A stretch of 64,000 bases of DNA from Cydia pomonella (Eukaryota; Arthropoda; Insecta; Lepidoptera; Tortricidae): NCBI RefSeq assembly GCF_033807575.1, contig NC_084705.1, positions 14,130,019-14,194,018 of the forward strand. Direction: 5' to 3'. Of this stretch, positions 44,900-57,887 are shown in pieces (the first letter of the stretch is position 1; each line of letters starts with the position of its first letter). The notes under the pieces were generated by a model. That model made no database searches and had not been told where the DNA came from. It saw only the letters and a program-made list of their open reading frames with translations. Position numbers and translations under genes: made by a program.

Positions 44900-45978
44900 T
44901 TTTTTTTTTTTTTTTTAAGAGGGGAAAATGCATTACGCATACCACCGATGTGGGACTCCCTACCCATGGTTTACCCACTAAAAACCCCTCTATTTGCCGC
45001 CTCCACGCTATAGGGCGATGCCCCAGGGACGCCAAAGCACGCTTCCGCGACCTCGCCAGCGGCCATCCGGACTCCGGACCCGGCTCAGGAGAGTTGTGTA
45101 GGCCTCTCTGTCCTCCTCAGTGGGTGCGTCCTATGATGCACCCATCCGCGCAGGGACCATTGTGTAGGCGACAGGCGACCCGAGCCTACCGCCCACAGGT
45201 ACGACCCCTATGGGGGAAGCCGACGGTCGTAAGCCAACCGCCGCCGCCCCACGCGTTTGCGGCGCATTGGCTGGGAGGCCGGATCTTCCTCCCTATCGCG
45301 CTCGGCCGCCTCCTTCTGCGTCATCACGACCTCGCAGAAGGAGGCTACCGCCTTCCACGATCTCTCAACGCCGACCATGGCTTCCACCACAGCTGGCAGG
45401 GAGAGATCATTTCCGACTACGGCCACGAGTACGGCCCGCTGCTCAGCCCATGCGGGACACACCGCCAGCGTGTGTAGCGCCGTATCTTCGGCGTCGCCGC
45501 ACTCGTGGCATTCTGCCGTCGGTTCCCGTCCTGCCCTCCTAGACAGGTACCTCCCGAAGCAGCCATGCCCCGAGAGGATCTGTGTAAGGTGGAAGGAGAG
45601 GAACCCCTCCTTTCGTCCGACCCACCTCTCCAAGACGGGCCGGATGGCCTCAATGGTCCAGTGGCCCGCGCTCGGGGCCTCCAAACTCTCCTTCCACTTC
45701 TGAAGGAGCAGTAGACAGGAGTCAAGCCTCCACTGCCTTACCTCCTCCAGAAGTGGTTGCATTCCCCTGGCCCGCGCCTCGGCGACACGCCAATAAACAT
45801 CGGCCAGAACCTCAGCGTCTAGGTGCCAGGGTGGAGTCCCCGCCAGCACGCAGGCTGCACCATGGGAGACGGAGCGGTATGCTCTCGCTAACCTGATTGC
45901 CATGACCCGCTGTGGCCTCCGCAATTGGGCTTGGTTTTCGGCAGTCAGGCAGTCGGCCCAGATAGGCGCGTAATCCAA
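44900..45978 (-). pseudogene. R1-like LINE, 3' end with C-terminal zinc knuckle and poly(A)
   Basis: The minus-strand ORF from about 45978 to 45208 (about 256 codons, GC-rich) encodes the C-terminal part of an R1-group ORF2: PQRVMAIRLARAYRSVSHGA, then VLAGTPPWHLDAEVLADVYW, and a zinc-knuckle-like CHECGDAEDTALHTLAVC. A 3' UTR of about 290 bp follows, ending in a poly(A) seen as a T run at about 44899-44917 on the plus strand. The 5' end is truncated at about 45978. The open frame is intact in this part. The shadow frames on the plus strand are not genes. Confidence 0.85.
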
Positions 45979-46058
45979 TTTTGGTAAAGCAAAATAAGTT
46001 AATTATGGTTTTTGATTACAATTCTAAAGGTATACGTAGCATGTTTTAATTATGATAG

Positions 46059-46391
46059 TCTTCCAACCACAAGCCGCTGGCGTATATTCTGCTACTTCTC
46101 GGCCTACTGTGCGGCGCGGCGCCCACATCCTACAAAGTTGAACTAAGCCCGCTGCGAGCGCTCCCTTCCTGGAGCGCCCTCATACTGATAAGGACGGGCT
46201 TCGTAGGGCCGCGCTGTAGGTTCTGTGGTGTCAGGCTCCTTCGGTGCAATCATACAAAAAGAGTCGGGCCAACTTTAATGAGCAGTGCACGGCGCCTTCG
46301 ACGCCCTTATCCAAAAAAAATTCGGGGAACGCCTATATTTGACGTGATGCGCGCGCTTCAGTGCTTGAAGCGCCCTTTACCCTTCGACTGA
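46059..46391 (+). other. GC-rich open stretch with signal-peptide-like segment, unassigned
   Basis: After tgatag, which could be an acceptor, a frame stays open for 110 codons to TGA at 46389. It includes LAYILLLLGLLCGAAPTSY and several Cys/Arg-rich stretches. There is no ATG near its beginning. The GC content is much above that of the neighbours. It may be an exon, a retroelement remnant or chance; no family is recognised. Confidence 0.2.
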
Positions 46392-46929
46392 TAAACCTGA
46401 CGTATGAAACGCGCAGCGCGCAGACCACTCTCAGGCGCCTACGGCATCCTCATACCTCTCGCACTTTTGCCACTGTCACTAAAGGGGCAACTTACAGGGC
46501 GCTCTGCTCGTGATTCGATACGCTCGTCTCGTAGTAGGTAGGTAGAGGTACCTAATATAGTCGGGCGACGCCTGATATAGATACGACGCGCGGATTTTTT
46601 TGTAGTCGATTTTTTGTTATATTAACTCCATCGTGAGGTTTACAGTTTGCAGAGATGCAGAGAGAGAAAAATCTGGTGATGTACGGAACGGTATTTTTTA
46701 GGTATGCATATCATGAAAGAACATTGACAACCAACTTACTTGTCGATTTTCTTCCTCAACGCAATATAATGTCCGCTGTTGTTTAGTTTGTTGAAAAAAA
46801 TATTACTTTTAGGATAAAATAGTATTTTCCAAAAGGTATTCTCGCTAACGCAAATAACAACTCTGGTTCAACCTTACACTAAACAAGAAAACAAGTTATC
46901 ACAAACTAATAATCAGCACAGGATTGAGT

Positions 46930-47664
46930 TTTTAATAGAAATGTGTAAAACAAAAAAATCTATTCATTGCTATGCGGACGATAGCACTGGGGATGCACGG
47001 ATGCCTTTTACACGGGCCGCGCTAACATCCCTCGTTCTTAGGTGCTGGAGAGCCGTGAAAACCTTGTGTCAGATATTGAGAGCACTCTATCCAGACTTTC
47101 GGTGTGGGGTCGGGATAATTTAGTCCGGTTCAACCCCACAAAGACACAAGTTTGCGCGTTTACCGCTAAGAAAACCCCATTTACTGTGGTCCCACAATTC
47201 CAAGGCACAGCCCTTACCATGTCAGGGAGTATTGGGATCCTCGGTGTCGACATCTCCAGTGACGTCCAATTCCGTAGTCATCTGGCAGGGAAGGCTGCGC
47301 TAGCATCTAAAAAACTCGGTGTGCTCAATAAAGCAAAGCGATACTTTACTCCAGGGCACAGACTGCTACTTTATAAATCGCAAGTCAGACCACATAAAGT
47401 ATTGCTGTCCCCTGGATGCCAGCTGGGGCCCTTCGACTCAGTCCAAAGACGTGCTGTACGAATCGTCGATGATCCCAAACTCACAAGCGGTATTGAACCT
47501 TTAAGTCTAAGGAGAGATTTTGCCTCCTTATGTGTGTTCTACCGTTTATACAATGGGCTGTGCTCTGAAGAATTGTTTGACATGATGCCCACGGCTACTT
47601 TCTATCACCGCACCGCCCGCCGTCGGCAGGGTGTTCATCCTCACACCCTAGAACCTAAATGGTC
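46930..47664 (+). pseudogene. Jockey-like LINE reverse transcriptase fragment
   Basis: IHCYADDSTGDA (the RT catalytic YADD) at about 46960-46998 is followed, after a frameshift, by a 213-codon frame. That frame has LVRFNPTKTQVCAFTAKKTP, GILGVDISSDVQFRSHL and LRRDFASLCVFYRLYNG. Two single-base shifts near 47400 separate PHIKYCCPLDAS from the main frame. The copy is truncated at both ends and inactive. Confidence 0.85.
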
Positions 47665-47878
47665 ACGTGTTATGTTATGTTAAATCACATTATTAGAGAT
47701 TCTTATGTCATATCATATATTATAAATAAGTACTTGAGTACAATACCAAATAAAATAAGATTACGTCACATTGTTAATATAACAATGGAAAGCGTTTATG
47801 TAAAATAGATGTTAATTGGTATTATAAATTATACATCTATTTCTGGGAAATGGTTTAACCCGTCAATAGTCTAACTTA

Positions 47879-48015
47879 CGGCCCGATTCGAAGAATGAGA
47901 TACGATAACGATAAGTTCTGGTTTAGATAAGTTCTCATTTAATCGAATCGAAATAAACGTCAATTTTGACATGTCGTTTAGTTATCGATGTTTTAAAGAT
48001 CTTTCCAAGATTGGT
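47879..48015 (-). mobile_element. MITE family E, partial copy
   Basis: Starts cggcccgattcgaagaatga and continues gataagttctggtttagata and acatgtcgtttagttatcga. In reverse orientation this matches both halves of the MITE interrupted by the LINE at 57751-63202. The far terminus is not found. Confidence 0.7.
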
Positions 48016-49739
48016 GAGGTTCGAGCTTCCGTACCGAAATATGCAGTAACGGCCCATAGAAATAAGAAATCTACAATTATTTGGATGTTATGTGTTATAT
48101 TATAATATTGTTAGAAAGATGGATACAATTTGCAATCACAAGCTGCATTAGCAGTAGAAATACTTACCGCTAAAAACCTGGAAAGTCTTTTGTGTGATGT
48201 ATTCAAATGGTCGAATGTCATAATAACTTTTTTCATATAGTCAAAGTTCCACAATACCCAAATTTAAATAAGGATGTTTCATCAAATGCCGAATTTCCAC
48301 CTCTTAAGTGTAATTTTATAACCTTTGTCGTATAAAAAAAATATTTTTAACAGTCTGCTGGGCTGGAACTAAAGACGATAATATAGCATTCATTAATGTA
48401 GGTCATTTGAGATTTAGGTAATATGACACTACGTTGATTTGAAGTTTAGACATTTATTAAGAAGAAAAAATCGGCATTCTGACATTTACGCATTATGTTA
48501 CTGTTCCGTTTTGAGATTTACCCGTTTACCAAAATGTCAAAATTTTGGTAAACGGGTAAAACGAAAATCATCCAATTTGCAATGCAACCAAAGCTACTGG
48601 CTACTGTAGGATATAGTCGTATCATGATCTCAAAACAATAACAGAGAAGAAGGATGAATATAGCGGTTCCTCTACTCTAAAATCTGGGATCTTAAAGGTT
48701 AAAAAGCTTACAGACTAACTAGGATACCTACTGGAAGCGTCCGGCTCGTCGCGATTGGCGGGTTAAATGACAAAACATTAAGGGAAATGAATTGCCACGT
48801 AAACAGACGTATTGAAACAAAAGAAAAATAAAAAGCCATATAATATAACTAACCTCCGTCCGCGACTTCGATCGTAGAACATAGTTTCAATTGTATTAAG
48901 ACAAAACAACATATGTTATAAAACTGTACCATCTTATGCAAACATACAATTTATGGCAAGTAAATGAATTAAATGAACTTTTAACCCTATTATATTCAAT
49001 ACAACCGTATTTCAACAAAGACATTCTTTATATATGTTTAGTGGAGTTATATAACATTAGAAAGATATGTTTTAAATTTCGAGGTCCTAACTTCAACGGT
49101 TTGGACTCTGAGTTGTCTGTCACTATGTAACTAACGGTACTGTTTTATATATGAGGACGAGATTTGCTTGTATCTTTATACGAATAACCTGTCAAGGCGT
49201 CCTTATGGCAGGCGCCAAAGTGGGACGTTTTGCCGGCCGCGGTCATATATTAGGGTATGGCATATAGTAGCTTATAGTATGGCGGTCATATAGTAGCTTT
49301 AAGGCACTGTGCCAAAAAGTATTATAAAAAAATAAAAACAATAAACATTTTTTAAAGAGCATCAATGTAAAAGCAGCATAAAGTATTCATTTCTTCATTA
49401 TTGGATTCACAAAGAAATATTTAATTAATAGCTGATTAATATTTTCCTTCTTACTAAATGAAAGTAACTCTGCTGCCACATGATTTATAAATTTTCTTTT
49501 TTTGGTAGTCTCTTAGGATATTCAATGGAATTTTTCGTATTATTGCTTAACGTGAGGAGTGTTTTAATACTGCAAAATTGACATTAAATGTTAATGAATA
49601 TGATATTTTGACAAAAAACTTCTTGTGTCAAATGCTCTTATATAACAACATTTTTACATTACTTAAAGACATAATTCAATTATATAACTAAACTATAAAC
49701 CTAAACCAAAAGTAAATAATACTAAACTTAAAATAAAAT
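48016..49739. other. Intergenic, no gene seen
   Basis: AT-rich. A 16-bp inverted repeat (acccgtttaccaaaat/attttggtaaacgggt) lies at about 48519-48557. No supported exon is present. Confidence 0.4.
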
Positions 49740-50400
49740 ACAAAAAAATATCCCCCTGCGGCATGGTGCCGTAGATGCTGGCAGCATTTTCCTCGCTGTA
49801 TTGCAAGACTAATACTTTAAGCGAGGAAGCTGCCAGCTCTGCGGTCGCCGGTGACCTCTGCTAACGTTTTGGAATGTTCCTTAATGAGCTTAAGGGCACT
49901 TGAACCCCACGGGCCAAGGGACTCGCCGCCAAAAGGTATCAAATTGTATTCGGCGCCGAGACCCGTATATTTGGTCATTCGCTTCTGCCGCGCTGACCTT
50001 AGCAGATGTGCCGTAGAGATGAGACAGGGCTAGGGTGTCGACCCAAGTGGCATCCCATACCAGCACCCGTCCCATCTTCCACGAAATTAGTGTCATTCCG
50101 ACTGGTCTCTTATCATCGTCTCTTAAAATGCCGGCGGGCTCAAGTAGAGCTGGCACGTTGACGCTGGCAAGCACCCGGCGGAGAATATAGTTGAGCGCGG
50201 CGTGTCGGGAGAAGCGGCCAGCGCTCCTTTGACAAGAGAGCCCGTGGTGTCCAAGGACGTCCGACCCGGACGCCGAGTCGCAGGCTGTCCGCAACGCGCA
50301 GAGTGTGCGCTTCCATGAAGGTACCGGTTTGTAGCGACGGGAAGGCGTGTAGCCAGGCGCCGGATTCCCTAGCACCTGCTGCTAACAGTCTGGCGCGTGC
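49740..50400 (-). pseudogene. Non-LTR retrotransposon C-terminal domain (endonuclease-like) and 3' end
   Basis: The minus-strand frame 50375-49890 encodes DVLGHHGLSCQRSAGRFSRH, then DDDKRPVGMTLI and VLVWDATWVDTLALSHLYGT. This resembles the C-terminal domain found after the RT in some LINE families, possibly a restriction-like endonuclease (acidic residues with a nearby Lys). Downstream come PWPVGFKCP and a broken GDRRA-type segment, then an A-rich 3' end on the plus strand near 49740. The clade is not assigned. Confidence 0.6.
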
Positions 50401-50848
50401 TGAACCTGTACAGCAGCTTAAGAGGGAGTCGTCAATGATTTTACATTGAATGTCATCCCAGGTCTTTGCAAATTTAGATTTTCGGGAAAATCCTTACCCG
50501 GGCAGACAATGGACCAGGCGTTTTAAGACTCCGAAGCAATTGATGTAGGTACTATTGTAGAACTCATAAGCGGCAGAAAGTCGTTACTGAACCGATATCT
50601 ACACAATTCATAAATTTCATAATATATCTAATTATTTTATTTTATTTTAGAACTCCTTTGGTGTAACTCCCATTACGACATTTTACCATCAGCTATCTTA
50701 ATTAAGTGATTTTATCTTTCTTATAGTTCCTACGTAATTATATAACCTTAATCGCTATCGCTTATTAGCGATGAATATTCACTATTTGTATATCTATATT
50801 TAACTTGACATAAACCATAACAATCGGGAAAGAGTACCTGTAGGGCTA

Positions 50849-50953
50849 TTATGGTCGACTTTTTATTATTTGTCACGATGCCTGTCACGTTCTAACAAGT
50901 ATGTAAGTGCGAAAGTGACGCATGGCATGACAGGTGATAAAAATGCGACCATG
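50849..50953. mobile_element. Short MITE with atggtcg ends
   Basis: The left part tatggtcgactttttatta and the right part gataaaaatgcgaccatga are complementary with a few mismatches. Inner arms include tgtcacgatgcctgtcacg and its complement-like gcatggcatgaca. Confidence 0.6.
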
Positions 50954-50959
50954 ATACCA

Positions 50960-53900
50960 CTGCTGGTCTCTGTGAAAAAAGTCATCTTATTATCTTTCGT
51001 AAATAGCGCTGATTAGAACACAATCTTTAAAGATGTGTTTCAATTCTGCTTTGAAATACAAATAAACCAGGTTATTTGCAATAATTAAAGAAGTTCATCG
51101 CTATTGATAAGATTTTTTTCATGTACATAAATATCTAAATGCCAGGTGGTTAAAATTCATTTGGCAGGCAGTTTAAATTCCCAAAATTATATTAGTTTAA
51201 TATACCAAAGCAAATAAAACATACACATAAAAAAAGTTTTATTTAAACCTAAGTAAATGATATTGTTAGAGGTACCTTACTTATTTCTGATCAATCGCTA
51301 ATTTACCAATTTTGAAATCTTTCTATAGCCTACTTCTTACTCTAAGTTACTGCCAGAAATACTTTATTCCCGACTGTACTCCTTATGTACATGTCTATCA
51401 AGTACCTACTTTGCGAGATATCTCTAGTGAACCTAAATTCGCTCTGTTTGTGTTCTTCCATCGAGGAGTACCTTTAGCTACCTTCCGATCAGCTCCGAGC
51501 AGCTAGTTAGCATATTATTGCATTGTCATCAGAATTAAGGAAGTAGTTCAAATTTCAACTGAATCAGATATCAAGAAGTGGTTCAAAGGAGATCGTCGAT
51601 TTTCTTTGGGGGGGGGGGGGGGGGGGGCAAACGCGTCAACATGATCGTTTACATGTAATTTATATAGGGATTTAATCTTTATAATTGCTTGATTATGATG
51701 GCGAAAACAGAATCGCGAAATATATAAATCTTGCATTAAAAACTTGAACATGACAAGAAAAACTTTTATACACAAGAGCGTATACTACTCACTCAATTCT
51801 GTATAAGTATTATGGCTTTTTAAAAGAAAATAGACACATTTTGACATGTAAATGAATCTGAAATCGTATCTTTATACAATAAAAAGTTATATAATTTTGA
51901 ACTTGTTCGGAAGTTCATTGTTACTTTGAAGGAGAGTGAACAGATTGATATATAACTGACCATTTTAACACTTCTTTCGACGAAATACGGTCTATTTAAG
52001 GCTGGCGTTGGTTGCAAATATTTGACAGGTTGAAAAATTTGGTTGCGTTTCGTTTAATAAAATAAACATGATATTGTCGCAGATATTCTGAATTAGTTTA
52101 AATCTTCAAATTTTGAAACTAAATATAAAGTGAAATAAATATATTTCTTAAGTAATTATTTTAAGCATTTTTATAGTTGTTTTGTGATTTAAAAGTAGGT
52201 ATGTATTTATAAATAAATACTAAATGACACTACTGATATTTTGAATAGTTTCGAAACGCAATTATGTCAGCCATGAGTAATGGCTACCCACCATATAGTT
52301 TAGTGTAAAGAAAATATACCTCCTTACTGAAAAAATGTATTGTATAATATAATGTATTTTTATTATGTATTTCTAATAGCATTTCATTTACACCCAATAT
52401 TATATCCTTTTCCTTAATAAATTGCGTACCTATATAATTACCGTAATATTCAGTACCACATACGCCATGGGTTTTCCTCCGGGCCCAAAATCGACGATCT
52501 CCTTTAAGTTACAATATTTGGAAAAAAATGTACCTACAAACAAATACCCTCCCTCCTCCTAGTGACCCTCTTTGGATCACTGCGCCACAATAGTTAGTTA
52601 GTTAGTTACAAACAAATAAAGAAACAAATATTTATAGGAACGACAGTGAAGCTAAATAAATGTGTAAAAAACCGAACAATCATAAACTTCCAGAGATGCA
52701 AACATATCTGCGTGAGACAGATGAAACTTCCTGTTTGTAATGTAGTCGTATTCTCTTTTACTTGTTCTCTTCTTATTACATCGCAAATCGTAAAGCAGTT
52801 TTGCTTCCTGCTCGAAACGTTTACTTTGGTCTATTTTGTGCAATTTACCTTAACCTTGTTTACATGATTTGGTGTTGGAAAGGCTAAAACTAAACTCTTT
52901 TATTTTTAGAAGCAACCTAACAAGTAAGTACCTATGTTCTGTTATTATGTCCCGTAACTGTAGCGATACCTGTACCTCTTTTTTTTAGGGTTCCGTAGTC
53001 AACTAGGAACCCTTATAGTTTCGCCATGTCCGTCTGTCTGTCCGAGGCTTTTATTTATATATGATATGAACGATACATAGTTTCTTAGTTTTTAAGTCTA
53101 AATTTAAGACTTAAATATTTGTAATAAATGTCACAGTCTGTTAACTCTGTCAATTCATGTGAATAAAAATGTTGTAAATATGTAAAAATAAAATGAAACA
53201 TAATGGGTTTAATAAAATATATACAACTAATTTCTACTATTTTGGCTGAAACCATATTGATGAATATAGCTTTAGATAATGAAAACGTAGAGTATCAAGT
53301 AATAATTACAGAAAGAAATTGCAATATTCACATTGGGGGTTTTCCCTTCCATTCCGCGAAATTCCAACTTCTAAGGATTACGATATGATTTTGCTTAATT
53401 TAGAATCCTGCAAGTATGCAGTTTGATGTCAACCACTCCATAATTATGTAGTATTATGTGTAATAACTCTATATCGACATAGTGGGACCTTTGGGTTAAA
53501 TCTGCCTCAATTTTAGTGTAAAATAAGTAGTGCTATAGATGTCGTGGCCAGACTATATACTGCGTGTAGTTTTGATACGACCACATAATCAAAGGGTAAT
53601 TACTTAAGAGGCTGTCAATACCTAAAGCGCGCACACTGTCTATTTGTATCGGAGTAAATGAGATAGCACTGTCACATGTTACTGGGGGCAAGGGAATAAT
53701 AAGAAAAATATTTAAATAAAAAAAAGTGGATTATTAGTGTAATATTTTACTCAACAGCGGTTTAGATATAAATGTTTTGAAATTGTGATTTTAATTGCAG
53801 ACCCATAAGTCAAAACAATAAAGGCATAAAACCGTTTAATTGTGATTTTAAGACCAATCTTTGCAATTATTTTCTATCGAGCCGATTTCGTTCAATCATG

Positions 53901-54320
53901 TATCGAGTACAACCACGGTCTTTGAAATATAATTAATATGAACATATATTTTTCTTACTTGACTAAAACAAATAGTCTTTCTTAAAAAACTGTTTAAGTA
54001 ACATCAATTTTAAGGACATTGGGTGTTGACAGCCTCTTAAGCCTTTAATGAACACACTTTCATAGGTTTTATAAAAAATGGACGACTTTTATTTTTTCAT
54101 ATAAAATAATACAGCGAGCAATGTATCACTACTTTGTGCTAACTCAAAACGACGCACAACTGTCACAAGTGACCACGATGTACGAAATACATTGCTGCTC
54201 GAAAAAAAAAAATTATGCGGCTGTGGTTAAGAGTAAAATAAAAAAAATTCTTCAGAATCATTTCATACTACTAAAACCTACATCTCTTTTAAGTTTGTGG
54301 TTATACCTATATCAAAAATA
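50960..54320. other. Intergenic, no gene seen
   Basis: A long AT-rich interval without a supported exon. Contents noted: a G run of about 20 at 51608-51627, a short fragment of the agggttccgtag repeat at 52987-53047 with a tccgtctgtctgtccg end, and a gttagttagttag run at about 52592-52608. Confidence 0.4.
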
Positions 54321-54324
54321 CACG

Positions 54325-54465
54325 TGGTATTTTGATCATTTCATGAAATGCCATTTTAGAATTCATTAAATGGTTAGGTTAGCTTTGACTTTCATGATGT
54401 GGCCAATCGATCATTACATGAAATGATTGACACATCATGAAATGATCAATTCTAAGATACCAGAT
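54325..54465. mobile_element. MITE-like inverted repeat (catgaaatgatca)
   Basis: Left ggtattttgatcatttcatg (about 54325-54344) and right catgaaatgatcaattctaa (about 54433-54452) are largely complementary. Related copies of the same words lie between them (tgatcatttcatgaaatg, cgatcattacatgaaatga). Confidence 0.5.
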
Positions 54466-55489
54466 GGCCACGACATAGCCGAGCGCCGCGCCGTCACGAG
54501 TCGCAAATTGGCACACTAGTATATTTACAAAGGAATTGAAGGGAAAAGTTTAAAACTCTTTTTATTCCGAAGTTGTGAAGGGAGATTGGGCTCTTTGCAA
54601 CTTTGCCGCCATCGTTTGTTCCTTTCTTATGACCGTGTTTTCGCTTTTCTTGGGTTTACACCTCGCTTTATCAATAAATCGCTGTAGGTTCAATGCATAA
54701 TACCAGCTAAAGAAGGTTTAGGTGGTGTTCAAGGTAGCCAGCAATTTTCGACAGCTCATAGTTTAAAACATGCACATTATGCCTTCAAAACATTAACTAT
54801 TGACCTCGTGCCGATTTAAGATAGGCATGTTCTTGATGATAGATTAACATTTGTATTTGTACCTACCTGTACCTACACTACGTATACGTAGTGTGATGTT
54901 ATTTTTAAAGACAATAATTAGTATCTTCATACATAAATAGTACTTTATTACTTAAATAGTATTAGTACTTTATTTTAAATTTTTGTAACAGTACTAGGCA
55001 GAATTTGCCACAGCATTTTTGGTGACAAGATGGCGACAAGTACAGAATTAAAATTAACAAAACAATGAATATGATCGACTTGACAGATTCTAGTTACAAG
55101 ATTAATATGAAATCGAATACTAGTAGTCTAAAAGTTTAAACGCGTTTTCCCCAGTAACTAGTTTCCCTAAAAGCTTTTGTTTAAAAAGGGGTTTCACTAC
55201 TATTTATCACTCAACATTAGTTTTTGGAAAGCACCTTGGTGAAAATTACTTTGAAGACCTCTTTGTTAGTCTAAAATAATTTTCACTGAGTGTACCTATT
55301 AATGCCTTATAACGAACGAACGAACTTTGAACTACAGAATCAAAGATAGGTTAGGAGACAACAAACAAAGCGAGGAGGACCGTGTTAGGTTAGGTACGGT
55401 TAGATTACCTTTTCTCTGCAGCTGACTGTACACCGTGAATAGGGTTACTAGCAGGTCAATTCGAGTTTTAGTTCTTACTGTTATTAGAT

Positions 55490-55680
55490 ATTCCAATATG
55501 ATACTGATCTGATACTGATCTGTCAGTATCAAAAGTGACGTTTTTGCTTGAAAGATGACTTAATACACAATTCAGCAGGTCCTCTAAAGGAGATTGTGAC
55601 CATCTCATATTGTAATGATACTAATGATGTCAGTTTGTCAGATCCATGTTAGATCAGTATCACATTATATTGTTGGAATT
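55490..55680. mobile_element. MITE-like inverted repeat (ttccaatatgatactgatct)
   Basis: ttccaatatgatactgatct near 55491 and agatcagtatcacattatat near 55652 are complementary with small gaps. A direct repeat (gatactgatct) is present on the left. Confidence 0.5.
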
Positions 55681-55689
55681 GGTCTGCAG

Positions 55690-57553
55690 GTCAGATCTCC
55701 TATTTTACGAGACAGCAACATTCAAAATCCGGATCATTTCATAGGATTTTTCTCAAACTTGCCATGAAATATTAATTTTATTTTCCTTATAATAATAGGC
55801 TTTAATATATTACGACTTTGGCGCGGCGAGTTTCATACAAAATTGATGGCCTAACATACAACATCAGTTAAAGATGGCGGTTGTTTTTCCGAACAGCTGA
55901 TTTGGATTTTTAATTTTCCACCTTTTTACAATAAATACGTAATCTTGGATAAAATACTCTGTCTCCTAGTATCACTTTCACGTTGCAGCACAGAATCACT
56001 TTTAGCTATTTATAACCTACCCTCAGTGCCTCATTTTCAATAATCCACCTGATAATTATAGGTAAAGCGAGCTGCAAAAGGGCATGGAACTCATTCAAAA
56101 AGAGGGTAATTACTTAAGAATGTATTGTTGCAGCTGTGTGTACAAACAATACTAATTTATTCGTAATAAGGCATAAAAATCATATTTTATACATTGATCT
56201 GACATGAAGTTTTGAGGCGTTACGTTTATAAAATTTAGGTAAGATCAATGCATGGTTCCGTCATAGGGAGAATCCCGTGCACGAGAGTATTTTTATTATT
56301 TTATTTTCAACCCTAGGAAAAAAACATGTCGATGAAATTGTCAGTTATGGACTATTTTTTGACACAAAAAAACCGCTCGAATACGAAATTGTCCCTGTGA
56401 CGGAATTGGCCGCATTGACCGTACAAATATATGTAAGTATGTTAGTGTATAAATGAAGTATTCTTGATACGGGCCTTGTTGCTTCTAACTTCATATATAA
56501 ATAAACTGGACATTAAGTAGCATCTAACAACAAAAAAAACCGCATAAAACGATTTTTGTCATTACTGATTAGATGTGGTTTTATATATTTGAAAAAGCAG
56601 GATGCTTTACGCCATGGCGATTTTAGTGTTTTGTGTTAGTATAAAAAATCATTCCACGTCATTATGGAATGCCCAACTACTAGATACACAGGCCATGTAG
56701 ACAATTTTAAGATCCTGTCAAAAGAAGCAGTCGTGTACCTGGGAAGGGCGAAATTATAACTATAAGTAAGTTTTTCTATGTAATCCAGTGACATAGTACA
56801 TTATGCTATACGATAAATAAATAGTATAAAGAATGAATGCAAAATACGAGTAACTAAGACTTTGCAAATGCGATGTTATCTCCCTTTAATGACATTTGTA
56901 TGGCCTTGTCCCAGGCTCGCTATTGTTGTTCCACAATTGCAAAGTAGTTGATCATTCTCTTTCATACTACATGTGACTGAATTAAAGTACCTAATTGTAT
57001 GTTCACATTGAACACAAACCTTTGGTAAATCATGGCAAATAAACGTTTTATACCAATAGGTGTTGCTTACAAATACAAATACGTATATTTCATTACTTTT
57101 TACAGGTGTTCTTAGGTACAAATATGTATTAAGTAGGTAAGTAGTCCATCTTAGGTACAAAGTGTAGGTAATTATTTATCTCAAAAATGTGCAACAATTG
57201 TTGCTTCAGATTATTTTATTTTTTTATTTTTGGAAGTTTAACACGAGAAGATGCTCTGTTATGTTTTCACGATTCAGTTTTCGTTTCGATTATGTTTCCT
57301 ATTCTTCAAAAAACAAAACGTAGATATGGGGGTTTACAGAAAATAAAGCAATAACTTCTCTTAATAAATCACGCTTATTGGGTACACTATTTTCTGCAAC
57401 CTCCCATATACATACACTAAGTTTTAATTGATTGCTGCTTGGTTTTTAAGTTCATCTAAATTTAATTCTTCTATGTTTTCGCATAAGGCGAAATATTATG
57501 CGCACCCTACGCACCTACTATACGCCTGCGCCTATTTATGGTACTTATTTATA
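55690..57553. other. Intergenic, no gene seen
   Basis: AT-rich DNA in which no exon, RNA gene or clear repeat is supported. Confidence 0.35.
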
Positions 57554-57887
57554 CGGCCCGATTCGAAGAATGATTAAGACACGTTTAAGACCTTGGAAAG
57601 GTTTTTAAAAGATCGATAACTAAACGACATGTCAAAATTTACGTTTATTTCGATTCCGCTGTGATCCCAATAAGATCTATCTATGCTGATATTTCTGACG
57701 TCAAAGTGACATTGGTTGCCCGAATGGAGCTGCTTCTGTCAATTATACGAGATTCCGAAGTCAGCAGTTTTTGCTAACGCACGTGTCGGGTTTAAAATTT
57801 CAATTTTTTGTGGTTTTTCTTGCGAATAGTCACTGAGAATTGAATATTTATGTTGGTTGTGGGTTAATAAACACTTGAGGTGAGTTT

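Noticed and set aside
45210..45703. Long plus-strand ORFs in the GC-rich block
   Set aside because: They are shadows of the minus-strand R1-like LINE frame, which has clear RT C-terminal and zinc-knuckle residues.
51608..51627. Run of about 20 G as a regulatory or quadruplex feature
   Set aside because: Homopolymer runs of C or G occur several times in the repeats here; length may be an assembly artefact.
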